Shown piece after piece: positions 36,685-44,784 of a DNA stretch of 64,000 bases. The DNA comes from Calothrix sp. PCC 7716 (GTDB lineage Bacteria; Cyanobacteriota; Cyanobacteriia; Cyanobacteriales; Nostocaceae). Position 1 is the stretch's first letter; each line of letters begins with the position of its first letter. The stretch lies in NCBI RefSeq assembly GCF_019977735.1, contig NZ_AP025018.1:7072580-7136579 (forward strand), written 5' to 3'. Made by a program: the position numbers and the translations under genes. Under the pieces are notes generated by a model. That model worked only from the letters and a program-made list of their open reading frames with translations. It searched no databases and was not told the origin of the DNA.

Positions 36685-38595
36685 GTGAGGGGTCAGACCT
36701 ACCATTCGCCAGCAGTATCCTTATTAGGTACGGGACAATTTGGTACGGGTGCAAACATGGCTTATCGCCGTCGTGTATTTGATGAAATTGGTTATTTCAA
36801 TCCAGCCTTGGATGTTGGTACGATTACTAATGGGGCTGGTGATTTGGAAATGTTTTTCAGGGTTGTAAATGAAAGATATACCTTAGTTTACGAACCAAGT
36901 GCAATTATCCGTCACCGACATCGCCTCTCTTACGAAAAATTACGCAAGCAAATTGCTAATAATGGAAGTCTTTACACATACTTTGTGTGCGGTGCCTTAT
37001 CTTATCCAAAGCAAATTCTTTCTTTTGTGCGGCTAGGTATTTGGTGGATGTACTATTGGAATATCCGCCGTTTATTAATCTCCTTTATATATCCCTCACT
37101 TTTTCCGCGCGATTTAATCTTAGCTGAACTTTGGGGGGATTTAAAAGGTTTAACTGTTTATCAAAAAGCCTGCAATAATGTGGCAAATATTATTCAAAAA
37201 TACGGTGAATTTCCTTTTGCTAAATTAAAACGAGATTTTAAAAAAGTATCGTTAAAGAAAGTTTTTCATTATCAAAAACCTTTTGCTATAAATACAGTTG
37301 AATTATCTCAACCGATACAACCGTTAACTGATATTACAGATTATTCCCGCGTCCGAGTATTTGTGACTTGGAAGAATCTCCCTATTGGTAAGTGTGATAT
37401 TAGTAATCATCAGCAATCAATTAGCGCCAGCCGCTTGATTGAAGAAATTGTTAAACATCTTGGTGATAAGCTAATTGAAATTGAAGAAAACTGCAATCAA
37501 GCGGTAGCAGCATTAACTAAACGTTTAAAACCAATAGCACAATCTACTCAACTACCTACAAATATCCCTGTTTCTATAACAGTAGCAACGTTCGATAGAC
37601 CAGATGATTTACGTAATTGCTTGAATTACTTATTAGCTCAAAAAACGCGAAGACCTGTTGAAATTATTGTTATTGATAATAATCCAGCCTCCAGGTTAAC
37701 TCCAGCCGTAGTTGCAGAATTCCCTAGCGTGATTTTAGTCAACGAAAAGCGTAAAGGAGCAGCTTACGCAAGAAATGCAGGTTTTATAGCTTGCACTGGA
37801 GATATTGTTATAACTATTGATGATGATGTAACAGTACCTCAAGACTGGTTAGAAAAAATTGTTGCTCCATTTGCTAGAAATGATGTAATGATTGTTACAG
37901 GTAATGTATTACCTATTGAGTTGAGAACGCGCTCGCAATGTTTATTTGAAAACTACGGTGATGGAGGTTTAGGACGTGGTTTTAAAAGGCGAGAAGCTAA
38001 TAATGATTGGTTTACACAATCTCAGTTTATTGCTGTACCAACTTGGAAATTCGGTGGAACAGCAAATGCAGCTTTCCGTACTAGTATCTTTAGACATCCT
38101 GAAATTGGTTTAATGGATGAAGCGCTAGGTCCTGGTATGCCTTCAGGGGTAGGAGAAGATATCTATGCTTTCTATAAGGTTTTAAAAGCAGGTTATACCA
38201 TAGTTTATGAACCGGAAGCACAGGTTTGGCACAAACACCGTAGCGATATGAAAGCATTGCGGCGCCAACTGTACGGTTATAACAAGGGTATAGTCTCTTA
38301 TCTTCTCACGACTCTGCTAGAGGATGGCGATTTCCGCGCATTATCTAATCTGTTTGTATTTCTTCCTTTGTACCACCTCCAGCGCATTTACTATCGTCTG
38401 CGCGGTTGGAGCGATTATCCCATTAGTTTAATTTTACTAGAATTTACTGCAAATCTTGCTGGACCTTGGTCTTTGTGGCAGTCAAGAAGGCGCGTTAAGC
38501 GTGAAGGACGCAGTAATTTTGATATTCCGGTTTCCCAAGAGCAAAATCAAGCCATTCAAGTAGAACCCAAAACATCAGAACTAGTCATTAATTAG
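36685..38595 (+). CDS. GT2 glycosyltransferase, 3' part of a two-domain gene
   Basis: 636 residues from a GTG placed 1 bp after the preceding stop. It begins with the missing end of the first GT2 domain (GTGQFGTGANMAYRRRVF, DLEMFFRVVNERYTLVYEPSA), then a hydrophobic/linker region and a second module like that at the start of the 5' fragment (PIGKCDISNHQQSI). A complete second GT2 domain follows: ITVATFDRPDDLRNCLNYLL, IIVIDNNPASR, VITIDDDVTV, NAAFRTSIFRHPEIGL, IVYEPEAQVWHKHR. The second domain should still be active even if the first is split. Confidence 0.8.
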   Translation: MRGQTYHSPAVSLLGTGQFGTGANMAYRRRVFDEIGYFNPALDVGTITNGAGDLEMFFRVVNERYTLVYEPSAIIRHRHRLSYEKLRKQIANNGSLYTYFVCGALSYPKQILSFVRLGIWWMYYWNIRRLLISFIYPSLFPRDLILAELWGDLKGLTVYQKACNNVANIIQKYGEFPFAKLKRDFKKVSLKKVFHYQKPFAINTVELSQPIQPLTDITDYSRVRVFVTWKNLPIGKCDISNHQQSISASRLIEEIVKHLGDKLIEIEENCNQAVAALTKRLKPIAQSTQLPTNIPVSITVATFDRPDDLRNCLNYLLAQKTRRPVEIIVIDNNPASRLTPAVVAEFPSVILVNEKRKGAAYARNAGFIACTGDIVITIDDDVTVPQDWLEKIVAPFARNDVMIVTGNVLPIELRTRSQCLFENYGDGGLGRGFKRREANNDWFTQSQFIAVPTWKFGGTANAAFRTSIFRHPEIGLMDEALGPGMPSGVGEDIYAFYKVLKAGYTIVYEPEAQVWHKHRSDMKALRRQLYGYNKGIVSYLLTTLLEDGDFRALSNLFVFLPLYHLQRIYYRLRGWSDYPISLILLEFTANLAGPWSLWQSRRRVKREGRSNFDIPVSQEQNQAIQVEPKTSELVIN

Positions 38596-38598
38596 CTT

Positions 38599-38625
38599 TA
38601 GAGACGTAGCAATGCTACGCCTCTA
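38599..38625. terminator. Palindromic hairpin in the glycosyltransferase-wzm gap
   Basis: TAGAG(A)CGTAGC ... GCTACG(C)CTCTA, a compact hairpin 4 bp after the GT2 stop and 28 bp before the ABC permease start. Same family as the repeats at 26761 and 51884. Because the operon appears to continue, it may attenuate rather than end transcription. Confidence 0.5.
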
Positions 38626-38652
38626 CGATAAAATTAACTTTTTATTATTCAA

Positions 38653-39441
38653 ATGTCTTTAATCCAAAACCGCTTTCACTGGCGCCTACCATATCTCTAT
38701 GATTTACTCCGAGAATTAGTAAATCGAGAAATAAAATTACTGTATAAACGCTCAGTTTTAGGAATTGCTTGGACGCTAATTAGCCCGCTTTTACAATTAG
38801 GAGTTTTTGCTTTTGTATTCCAGTTAGTTGTACCAGTAAATCTACCTCACTACTCATCATTTGTGTTTTCCGGCTTACTAGTATGGAATTGGTTTCAAAC
38901 CTCCCTATTTCAAGCAACTGGAGTTATTATTAGTAGTCGTCCTCTTATTAGACAGCCAGGTTTTCCTACTCCTATCCTTCCTGTAGTGACTGTTACTACT
39001 GGTTTAATTCATTTTATACTAGCACTCCCTGTCTTAATTGCCTTTATATTAATTGATGGGATTAAATTAACGCCTTTAATTCTATTTCTACCAATTTTAC
39101 AAGTTCTTCAGTTCGCTGTAACAGTAACATTATCTTATGTACTTGCTGCACTTAACGTTACCTTCCGCGACACCCAACATACTATAGGTGTACTTTTACA
39201 ATTGTTTTTCTATTTGACTCCGGTTTTTTATGATATCGATACAGTGCCAAAAGCTTATCAGTCATTATATTTAATTAATCCAATGGCAAATTTGGTAACA
39301 GCATATCGGGATATTTTAATAAATGGAACTCAACCAAATTGGTTAGCATTATTATTATTAACTATATCAACAACAATAATTTTACCAGTAGGTTATTTTT
39401 ACTTTAAAAAACAAAGTGCCCGATTTGTGGAGGAAATATAA
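38653..39441 (+). CDS. Polysaccharide ABC exporter, permease (Wzm/TagG-type)
   Basis: 262 residues, ABC2-type permease with six hydrophobic segments. Opens LRELVNREIKLLYKRSVLGIAWTLISPLL, the characteristic cytoplasmic helix of Wzm/TagG proteins, and ends with INPMANLVTAYRDILINGTQP. It forms the membrane channel that exports a finished undecaprenyl-linked glycan. Its stop is directly followed by the ATG of the ATPase gene, so the two are translationally linked. Confidence 0.93.
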   Translation: MSLIQNRFHWRLPYLYDLLRELVNREIKLLYKRSVLGIAWTLISPLLQLGVFAFVFQLVVPVNLPHYSSFVFSGLLVWNWFQTSLFQATGVIISSRPLIRQPGFPTPILPVVTVTTGLIHFILALPVLIAFILIDGIKLTPLILFLPILQVLQFAVTVTLSYVLAALNVTFRDTQHTIGVLLQLFFYLTPVFYDIDTVPKAYQSLYLINPMANLVTAYRDILINGTQPNWLALLLLTISTTIILPVGYFYFKKQSARFVEEI

Positions 39442-40740
39442 ATGCAGGATGCAATTGTTGTTGAAAATTTAGGTAAAAGTTTTAAGCGCTATCAGGGTAA
39501 TAAACCGCGAACTATTATGGAAGCAGTACTGTCTGGTTTGCGGGGTTTAAATGCGGTTGACCGTTTCTGGGCATTACGCAATATCAATTTTACCGTGTCA
39601 CCTGGAGAAATGCTAGGCATTATCGGTCATAATGGCGCTGGTAAATCTACGCTGTTACAGATTATTGGTGGAATCGGATATCCCGATGAAGGAAAGGTGA
39701 AAATTAAAGGTAGAATTGGGGCTTTACTTGATTTAGGCGCCAGTTTTAGTCCAGATTTAACGGGAAGAGAAAATGTGTTCGTGGCAGGGGTAGTTGCAGG
39801 ATTAAGCCGTCAAGAAGTCGCGAAACGTTTGGATGCAATTGTAGAATTTGCGGAGTTAGCAAAGTTTATTGATAATCCGGTACGAACTTATAGTACTGGA
39901 ATGCAAATGCGTTTGGCATTTTCAGTTGCAGTGCATACCCAACCAGATATAATGCTAGTCGATGAGTTTCTCTCCGTCGGAGATTTAGCATTTCAAGCCA
40001 AGTGTTTGAAACGAATTCAGGAATTAAAAGCCTCTGGCTGTGCAATTATTTTAATTTCTCATAACGCCGAGCAAGTAGAACAATTGTGTGATAAGGCATT
40101 ATGGCTGCGTCAAGGTAAGATGCTGGCTTATGGCGAACCGAAATTAGTAACTTCACAGTTTGTCAATGAAATGCAATTGCAAACTCTTGAGCGCACGCCG
40201 AAAAAACCGTCTCAAACTAATGTATCGGGTGTGGAATTACGAATGAATGAAAACCGCTTTGGTTCTCTAGAAGTTGAAATCACCGATGTTCATTTGGTAC
40301 CAGATAAAGAAATAAATAGTGGTGATTCCCTAAGTATCATAATTGAATATTTATCACATGATAATATTGATGAGCCAATTGTCAGCATAAGTATTACTTA
40401 CAATAATCAAAAATGTCTTGATATAAATACTGCTGATATGGAAATATCATTACCGACAATTAAAGGGAAAGGGCAAATAAAACTTGATATTGATAGACTA
40501 GATTTATCTAGTGGTGAATATTTGCTTGATATTGGAATTTACAAAAATAATTGGGCTTATATTTACGATTATCATTCACAAGCTTATTCATTAAAAGTAC
40601 GTTCTTCTCGCATTAATAAAGGTATATTAAATCCACCCATGCACTGGGAATTTATACACCAGAATAATTATTCTCATGCGAACAACTTCTATGAAGATAA
40701 GCTTAACACGTGTAAAAGCGCCAACATTAAGGAAAACTAG
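39442..40740 (+). CDS. Polysaccharide ABC exporter, ATP-binding protein (Wzt/TagH-type)
   Basis: 432 residues. The nucleotide-binding domain has Walker A GHNGAGKST (~63-71), GALLDLGASFSPDLTGREN, signature YSTGMQMRLAFSVA, Walker B IMLVDEFLSVGD and switch ISHN. The C-terminal ~160 residues form a beta-rich Wzt_C-like domain (VEITDVHLVPDKEINSGDSLSIIIEY), which in characterised Wzt proteins recognises the modified end of the glycan chain. Powers export with the adjacent permease. Confidence 0.93.
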   Translation: MQDAIVVENLGKSFKRYQGNKPRTIMEAVLSGLRGLNAVDRFWALRNINFTVSPGEMLGIIGHNGAGKSTLLQIIGGIGYPDEGKVKIKGRIGALLDLGASFSPDLTGRENVFVAGVVAGLSRQEVAKRLDAIVEFAELAKFIDNPVRTYSTGMQMRLAFSVAVHTQPDIMLVDEFLSVGDLAFQAKCLKRIQELKASGCAIILISHNAEQVEQLCDKALWLRQGKMLAYGEPKLVTSQFVNEMQLQTLERTPKKPSQTNVSGVELRMNENRFGSLEVEITDVHLVPDKEINSGDSLSIIIEYLSHDNIDEPIVSISITYNNQKCLDINTADMEISLPTIKGKGQIKLDIDRLDLSSGEYLLDIGIYKNNWAYIYDYHSQAYSLKVRSSRINKGILNPPMHWEFIHQNNYSHANNFYEDKLNTCKSANIKEN

Positions 40741-40800
40741 AGGGAACCTAACCAAAACGCGCGATAATCATAAAAGCTTGCTTTAAAAAGGGAAGATAAC

Positions 40801-41754
40801 ATGTCATGTATCGAATTAACTTTAGACACCACGAGTGAAGCTGTTGACTGGGTATGTACGCTACTTGCTTCCACTAACTACACAAGCGACATTACTGTTA
40901 ATAAATATACTAATACTGACGAGAATAGGCGCCAAAACAATTGGACATGTACAATTAATTTCTACTTACCCAACAACACCCAAGCAAGTGTACGCATTCA
41001 AGAAATAGAAAATTTACTTTCACCCTTACATCGCACTGCATTAACAAGCACACTTGAAGCATACGTAATCGCAGAAAAACCCAATAAATCAGATATAAAA
41101 AACGAACCTATTCAAATTGGCGAAAGATTTGTTGTACTTAACTCTGATGCCGTTGACTTACCAAACATCTCAGAAAAAATCATTATTAAACTCAAAACAA
41201 GTTTAGCATTTGGTAGCGGTTTACACCCAGCAACAATATTAGCAATTAAACTTCTAGAACGTCATATAACCAATAACATGAATGTACTTGACCTTGGTTC
41301 AGGTTCAGGTATTCTCAGCGTTGTTGCTGCAAAACTAGGAGCAAACGTTTTAGCATTAGATAATGATGCTGTTGCAGTTGAAGCAACTCAAGATGCCATT
41401 ACTCGTAATGATGTTACAGATAAAGTACGAGTAATACAAGGAAGCTTAGGACGTGGTAGCGAAATGGGGAATTGGATGGGTGGCGCCAATACTGGTAATG
41501 TATCAAGTATTTCCCCTAATGGTAATTTTGATTTGATTGTTGCTAATATCCTTGGAAGAATACACACAACACTGGCGCCAGATTATCGACAAGCATTATA
41601 TAAAGAAAATCAAAGCAGCGGAATATTAATAACATCTGGCTATGACCAAGATTATGAAGAGTCAGTAACAAAAGCGCTTTTAACACAAGGATTTGAAATC
41701 ATTGATAGCGAACGACTGAACGAGTGGGTGGCATTAACTTACAGATTAATGTAG
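40801..41754 (+). CDS. prmA: PrmA-family (ribosomal protein L11-type) methyltransferase
   Basis: 317 residues. SAM-binding motif I VLDLGSGSGILSVVAAKLGA, the PrmA-specific AFGSGLHPATI just before it, and FDLIVANILGRI in place of the usual D-ANI-A, ending EWVALTYRL. Best match is PrmA, which trimethylates L11, but motif variation (GSGLHPAT for GTGxHPTT) and position behind wzm/wzt leave room for a paralogue acting on another substrate. A relic of a second copy's 3' end lies at 47269. Starts 60 bp after the ATPase gene. Confidence 0.78.
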   Translation: MSCIELTLDTTSEAVDWVCTLLASTNYTSDITVNKYTNTDENRRQNNWTCTINFYLPNNTQASVRIQEIENLLSPLHRTALTSTLEAYVIAEKPNKSDIKNEPIQIGERFVVLNSDAVDLPNISEKIIIKLKTSLAFGSGLHPATILAIKLLERHITNNMNVLDLGSGSGILSVVAAKLGANVLALDNDAVAVEATQDAITRNDVTDKVRVIQGSLGRGSEMGNWMGGANTGNVSSISPNGNFDLIVANILGRIHTTLAPDYRQALYKENQSSGILITSGYDQDYEESVTKALLTQGFEIIDSERLNEWVALTYRLM

Positions 41755-41825
41755 GGGCAAGTTAAGAAATGTAAAGTCAGTAAATTTATGGACTCTATAC
41801 TTTTATGCATCTTAATCAAAACTTA

Positions 41826-42180
41826 TAAAATTTTCGCCCGTTTAAATTTAGAAAATCTAAAATATAAGGGTCTTTTAGTAAAATATCGGGTGATACTTGT
41901 TGAGGAAAGGCGTAGTTCTTCTAAATCTTGACGTATGGTTTCTTTGGGTTTGCGGGATAGGGCAGTGCGTTCAAATAGCATGGAGTTAATACGTTCTTGC
42001 AGTTGGCGAACGCTCCATCGTTCTAGTTGAGTGATTTCAATATAAAATTCTCGTTTTAGTGGTTCGTCTATACCTGTTAAAAGTCGCAAATGTGACCAAC
42101 TCAATTTAGAACACAGTGTGTTCACAATCTCGATATTTGGAAATGTCTCTGCAAACTGTAGGCAATGTCGCAGTTTTCAC
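41826..42180 (-). pseudogene. YhcG/DUF1016-type PDDEXK nuclease relic
   Basis: Reading leftward, LRHCLQFAETFPNIEIVNTL is joined to LSWSHLRLLTGIDEPLKREFY and LERWSVRQLQERINSMLFERTALS, then the frame shifts near EELRLS to VSPDILLKDPYILDFLNLNG. These segments follow the order of the YhcG (PDDEXK nuclease domain) family. An in-frame TGA precedes LRHC, there is one frameshift, and both ends are missing, so the gene is dead. It lies just before the nested mobile elements. Confidence 0.75.
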
Positions 42181-42209
42181 TCATGCATAATACGTATTTT
42201 ATAACACTA

Positions 42210-42252
42210 GCTCTAAAAGCTTATAAAATAAGGCTTCTAGAGCTTTTATTTT
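42210..42252. terminator. Hairpin followed by T-rich tract
   Basis: GCTCTA..AGCTTAT paired with ATAAGGCTTCTAGAGC, followed by TTTTATTTT on the + strand. About 450 bp after the prmA-like gene; could terminate rightward transcription from the polysaccharide operon. Confidence 0.5.
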
Positions 42253-42545
42253 AGACACAAAAACTGTATTAACTTTTGGGCGCCCGTTTCCCACAAAGTC
42301 AACACCCTAGTGGTTCGTGTCATAAGTTTTGAGGTGTTGCTATAGGTTTTGATCCCCCCTAGCCCCCCTTAATAAGGGGGGAACAAGAGAGCTATTCTTA
42401 GCCCCCCTTATTAAGCTATCCATTACCCGCATCTTTCTCAACAATACTAAAACTTACTTAACTTAAGCTAAAACTTACTTAACGACAGTTTGGGTAGATT
42501 GCTAGGTATAGTTTTGGAGTGAGATAGTAATCAGGGTGATGGATA

Positions 42546-43907
42546 ATGGAAAGATGGGCTTCAGAAGAATTAAAACATGTAGACCTAGGAGATGCACGAC
42601 GAAATAAACGTCTTGTGCGTATAGTAGAAGACTTGGCTGCACAACCAACCAGTAGTGTTCCTCAAGCTTGTGGAAGTGTAGCCGCAACAACCGCAGCATA
42701 TGATTTTTGGAGTTCACCGTACTTTAAACCCAACGATATACGAGATGGGCATACCAAAGCGACTTTGGAAAGAATTAAAGAACACAAGATATTGTTGATG
42801 ATTCAAGACACAACAAATATAGATTTGACAACTCATCCAGCAACAAGAGGAACTGGATATTTAGATAACAGATATTGCTTTGGATTAAAAGTACATTCAA
42901 CACTTGCAGCAAGCATAGACGGAGTACCTCTAGGAATAGTAAACCAGCTAGTTTGGGCGAGAAATATAGAAGATTTAGGAATAGCGAAACAAAGACATCA
43001 ACGAAAAACAGAAGAGAAAGAAAGCCAACGTTGGTTAGATGGGTTAGAGCAAACGCAAGAGTTAATACCATCAGAAATAATAGTCGTAACAATGGGAGAT
43101 TCTGAAGCTGATATATTTGATTTATTTAACAAAAAACGTCCAAATAATTCACATATACTTATACGCGGTACTCACAATAGAAAAGTGAATCATACAGCCG
43201 AGTATTTACATGAGGCAATCCGTTCAACGCCAGCTTGTGGGAAAATAGTAGTATCACTCAAACGTAATCCAGAAACGGCTGCTAGAAACGCGGAACTAAC
43301 AATTAGATACGCAACAATTGAAGTCGATGTACCTCAGAATCATATTGCACGCTCACAATTAAAACCAGTTAAATTACAAGTAGTTTTAGCAGAAGAAAAA
43401 AACCCGCCCTCCGGAGTCACCCCGATAAGTTGGTTATTGTTAACAACTTTGGAAGTTAATAGTTTTGAGGATGCAGTACGTTGCGTCAAATGGTACACAT
43501 TCCGTTGGCTGATAGAACGCTATCACTATACTTTAAAAAGCGGTTGTCGAATTGAAGAATTACAGCTTGAAACCGCAAAGCGAATAGATATGGCCTTAGC
43601 TACATATTCGATTGTTGCATGGCGTTTGTTGTGGCTAACTTACGAAGCCAGACATAATCCAGATGTTAGTTGTGAAACTGTTTTAGATACTATTGAATGG
43701 CAAGCTTTATGTGCCACGATTACTAAAAATCCTGTCCCGCCTGAAAACCCGCCAACTTTAAGAGAAGCGATACGTATGATTGCCTCGCTCGGTGGTTTTT
43801 TAGGACGCAAAGGAGATGGAGAACCAGGTGTTAAAACGATTTGGAGAGGATTGCGGAGATTACACGATATCGCCGCAACCTGGAAATTAGCCCACCAGAC
43901 GCGATAA
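42546..43907 (+). CDS. IS4-family transposase, Tn5-like
   Basis: 453 residues. The N-terminal DNA-binding domain reads MERWASEELKHVDLGDARRNKR. The catalytic domain has LLMIQDTTNID (first Asp), VVTMGDSEADIFDLF (second Asp) and a perfect Y(2)R(3)E(6)K motif in YTFRWLIERYHYTLKSG. Length and motifs are intact, so it may be active. No GGCGCC hexamers occur in the gene, unlike the surrounding chromosome. Starts about 130 bp inside the left terminal repeat. Confidence 0.92.
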   Translation: MERWASEELKHVDLGDARRNKRLVRIVEDLAAQPTSSVPQACGSVAATTAAYDFWSSPYFKPNDIRDGHTKATLERIKEHKILLMIQDTTNIDLTTHPATRGTGYLDNRYCFGLKVHSTLAASIDGVPLGIVNQLVWARNIEDLGIAKQRHQRKTEEKESQRWLDGLEQTQELIPSEIIVVTMGDSEADIFDLFNKKRPNNSHILIRGTHNRKVNHTAEYLHEAIRSTPACGKIVVSLKRNPETAARNAELTIRYATIEVDVPQNHIARSQLKPVKLQVVLAEEKNPPSGVTPISWLLLTTLEVNSFEDAVRCVKWYTFRWLIERYHYTLKSGCRIEELQLETAKRIDMALATYSIVAWRLLWLTYEARHNPDVSCETVLDTIEWQALCATITKNPVPPENPPTLREAIRMIASLGGFLGRKGDGEPGVKTIWRGLRRLHDIAATWKLAHQTR

Positions 43908-44132
43908 AACCTTTTATTGACGCTTGAGAGTACCATAATAATATCTTTCTATTTTTTCTGAGTTACTATTACACTACCTTTATTAACTGTACCCATTTTT
44001 AACAGTATCGCTCAAATACTTTTGGGTTAATACATTCAAATACTCGTTTAAATGTACCTTTGGCGTCAAAAATATTTCTGCTTGTTATATTCTTGCGATT
44101 TATAAACATCAAACAGCTTTCATTTTTTTAAA

Positions 44133-44193
44133 ACCTGTTTTTGACTGACCTGAACGACCGTCAGGGAGTTCAGCTAGTCAGTCAAGAACAGGT
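44133..44193. repeat. Long hairpin downstream of the Tn5-like transposase
   Basis: Arms ACCTGTTTTTGACTGACCTG and GTCAGTCAAGAACAGGT pair over about 23 bp with few mismatches, closing on a short loop (GACCGTCAGGGA). It lies 26 bp before the insertion point of the second IS. Could be a terminator or another miniature element. Confidence 0.6.
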
Positions 44194-44305
44194 GACGGGT
44201 GGGGGTTTGGGGGATGGGCGGCAGCCCTCAATACTGCTCGGTTAAGGGAAAAAGGGGTCAAAGTAAGGGAAATTGTGTTCGCGTGTTAATAACGATAACA
44301 ATAGT

Positions 44306-44686
44306 TTATTTTTTCTCTTTAATACTTTCGTATAAGTCCACCCAGTTTTGTCTAAGTGAGTCAATACACGATTGCAGGTAATCAATTTGGATTCTTCTCG
44401 CCACAGAAATTACAGCATCAACATGAGCTTGAGTTCCAGCCTTGCCTAGATGTTTGTATTTAGTTAACTTGTTGGGTTGAGTTGTTGGGAAAACAGGAGT
44501 TGTAGCGTGTAATTTATAGTACCAATAAGTCCCTCTTTGACCACGTGCTTGGTAGCGCACAACGCAACAACCAGGTGGTGCCACTTCGCCACTCGACTTA
44601 ATTTGCTGAATTTGCAGTTGTAGGGTCGCAATTCCCTGCTGCAAAAGTTCAGCCCTGTTTATGATGTCATCTTGCTTTGTGGTCAT
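44306..44686 (-). CDS. Passenger protein of the inner IS element
   Basis: 126 residues, transcribed divergently from the transposase, about 100 bp apart. An N-terminal helix (INRAELLQQGIATLQLQIQQI) leads to a basic beta-rich core (PPGCCVVRYQARGQRGTYWYYKLHA, KYKHLGKAGTQAH) and a C-terminal helix. The core recalls small proteins of the DUF6788 kind often found beside transposases, but I cannot confirm membership. Being inside the terminal repeats it travels with the IS; a role in regulation or target choice is guesswork. Confidence 0.7.
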   Translation of the reverse strand: MTTKQDDIINRAELLQQGIATLQLQIQQIKSSGEVAPPGCCVVRYQARGQRGTYWYYKLHATTPVFPTTQPNKLTKYKHLGKAGTQAHVDAVISVARRIQIDYLQSCIDSLRQNWVDLYESIKEKK

Positions 44687-44784
44687 TAACAGATTTTGGC
44701 AATTTGTTCTCGTGTTGCTTACGAGAACTAATAGATGTTTAATATTTATTATCTCATAATAAATAATATACCACTCTGGGTGTC

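Noticed and set aside
42502-43105. Leu-rich open frames opposite the Tn5-like transposase
   Set aside because: Antisense shadows of a gene with intact catalytic motifs; low-complexity translations.
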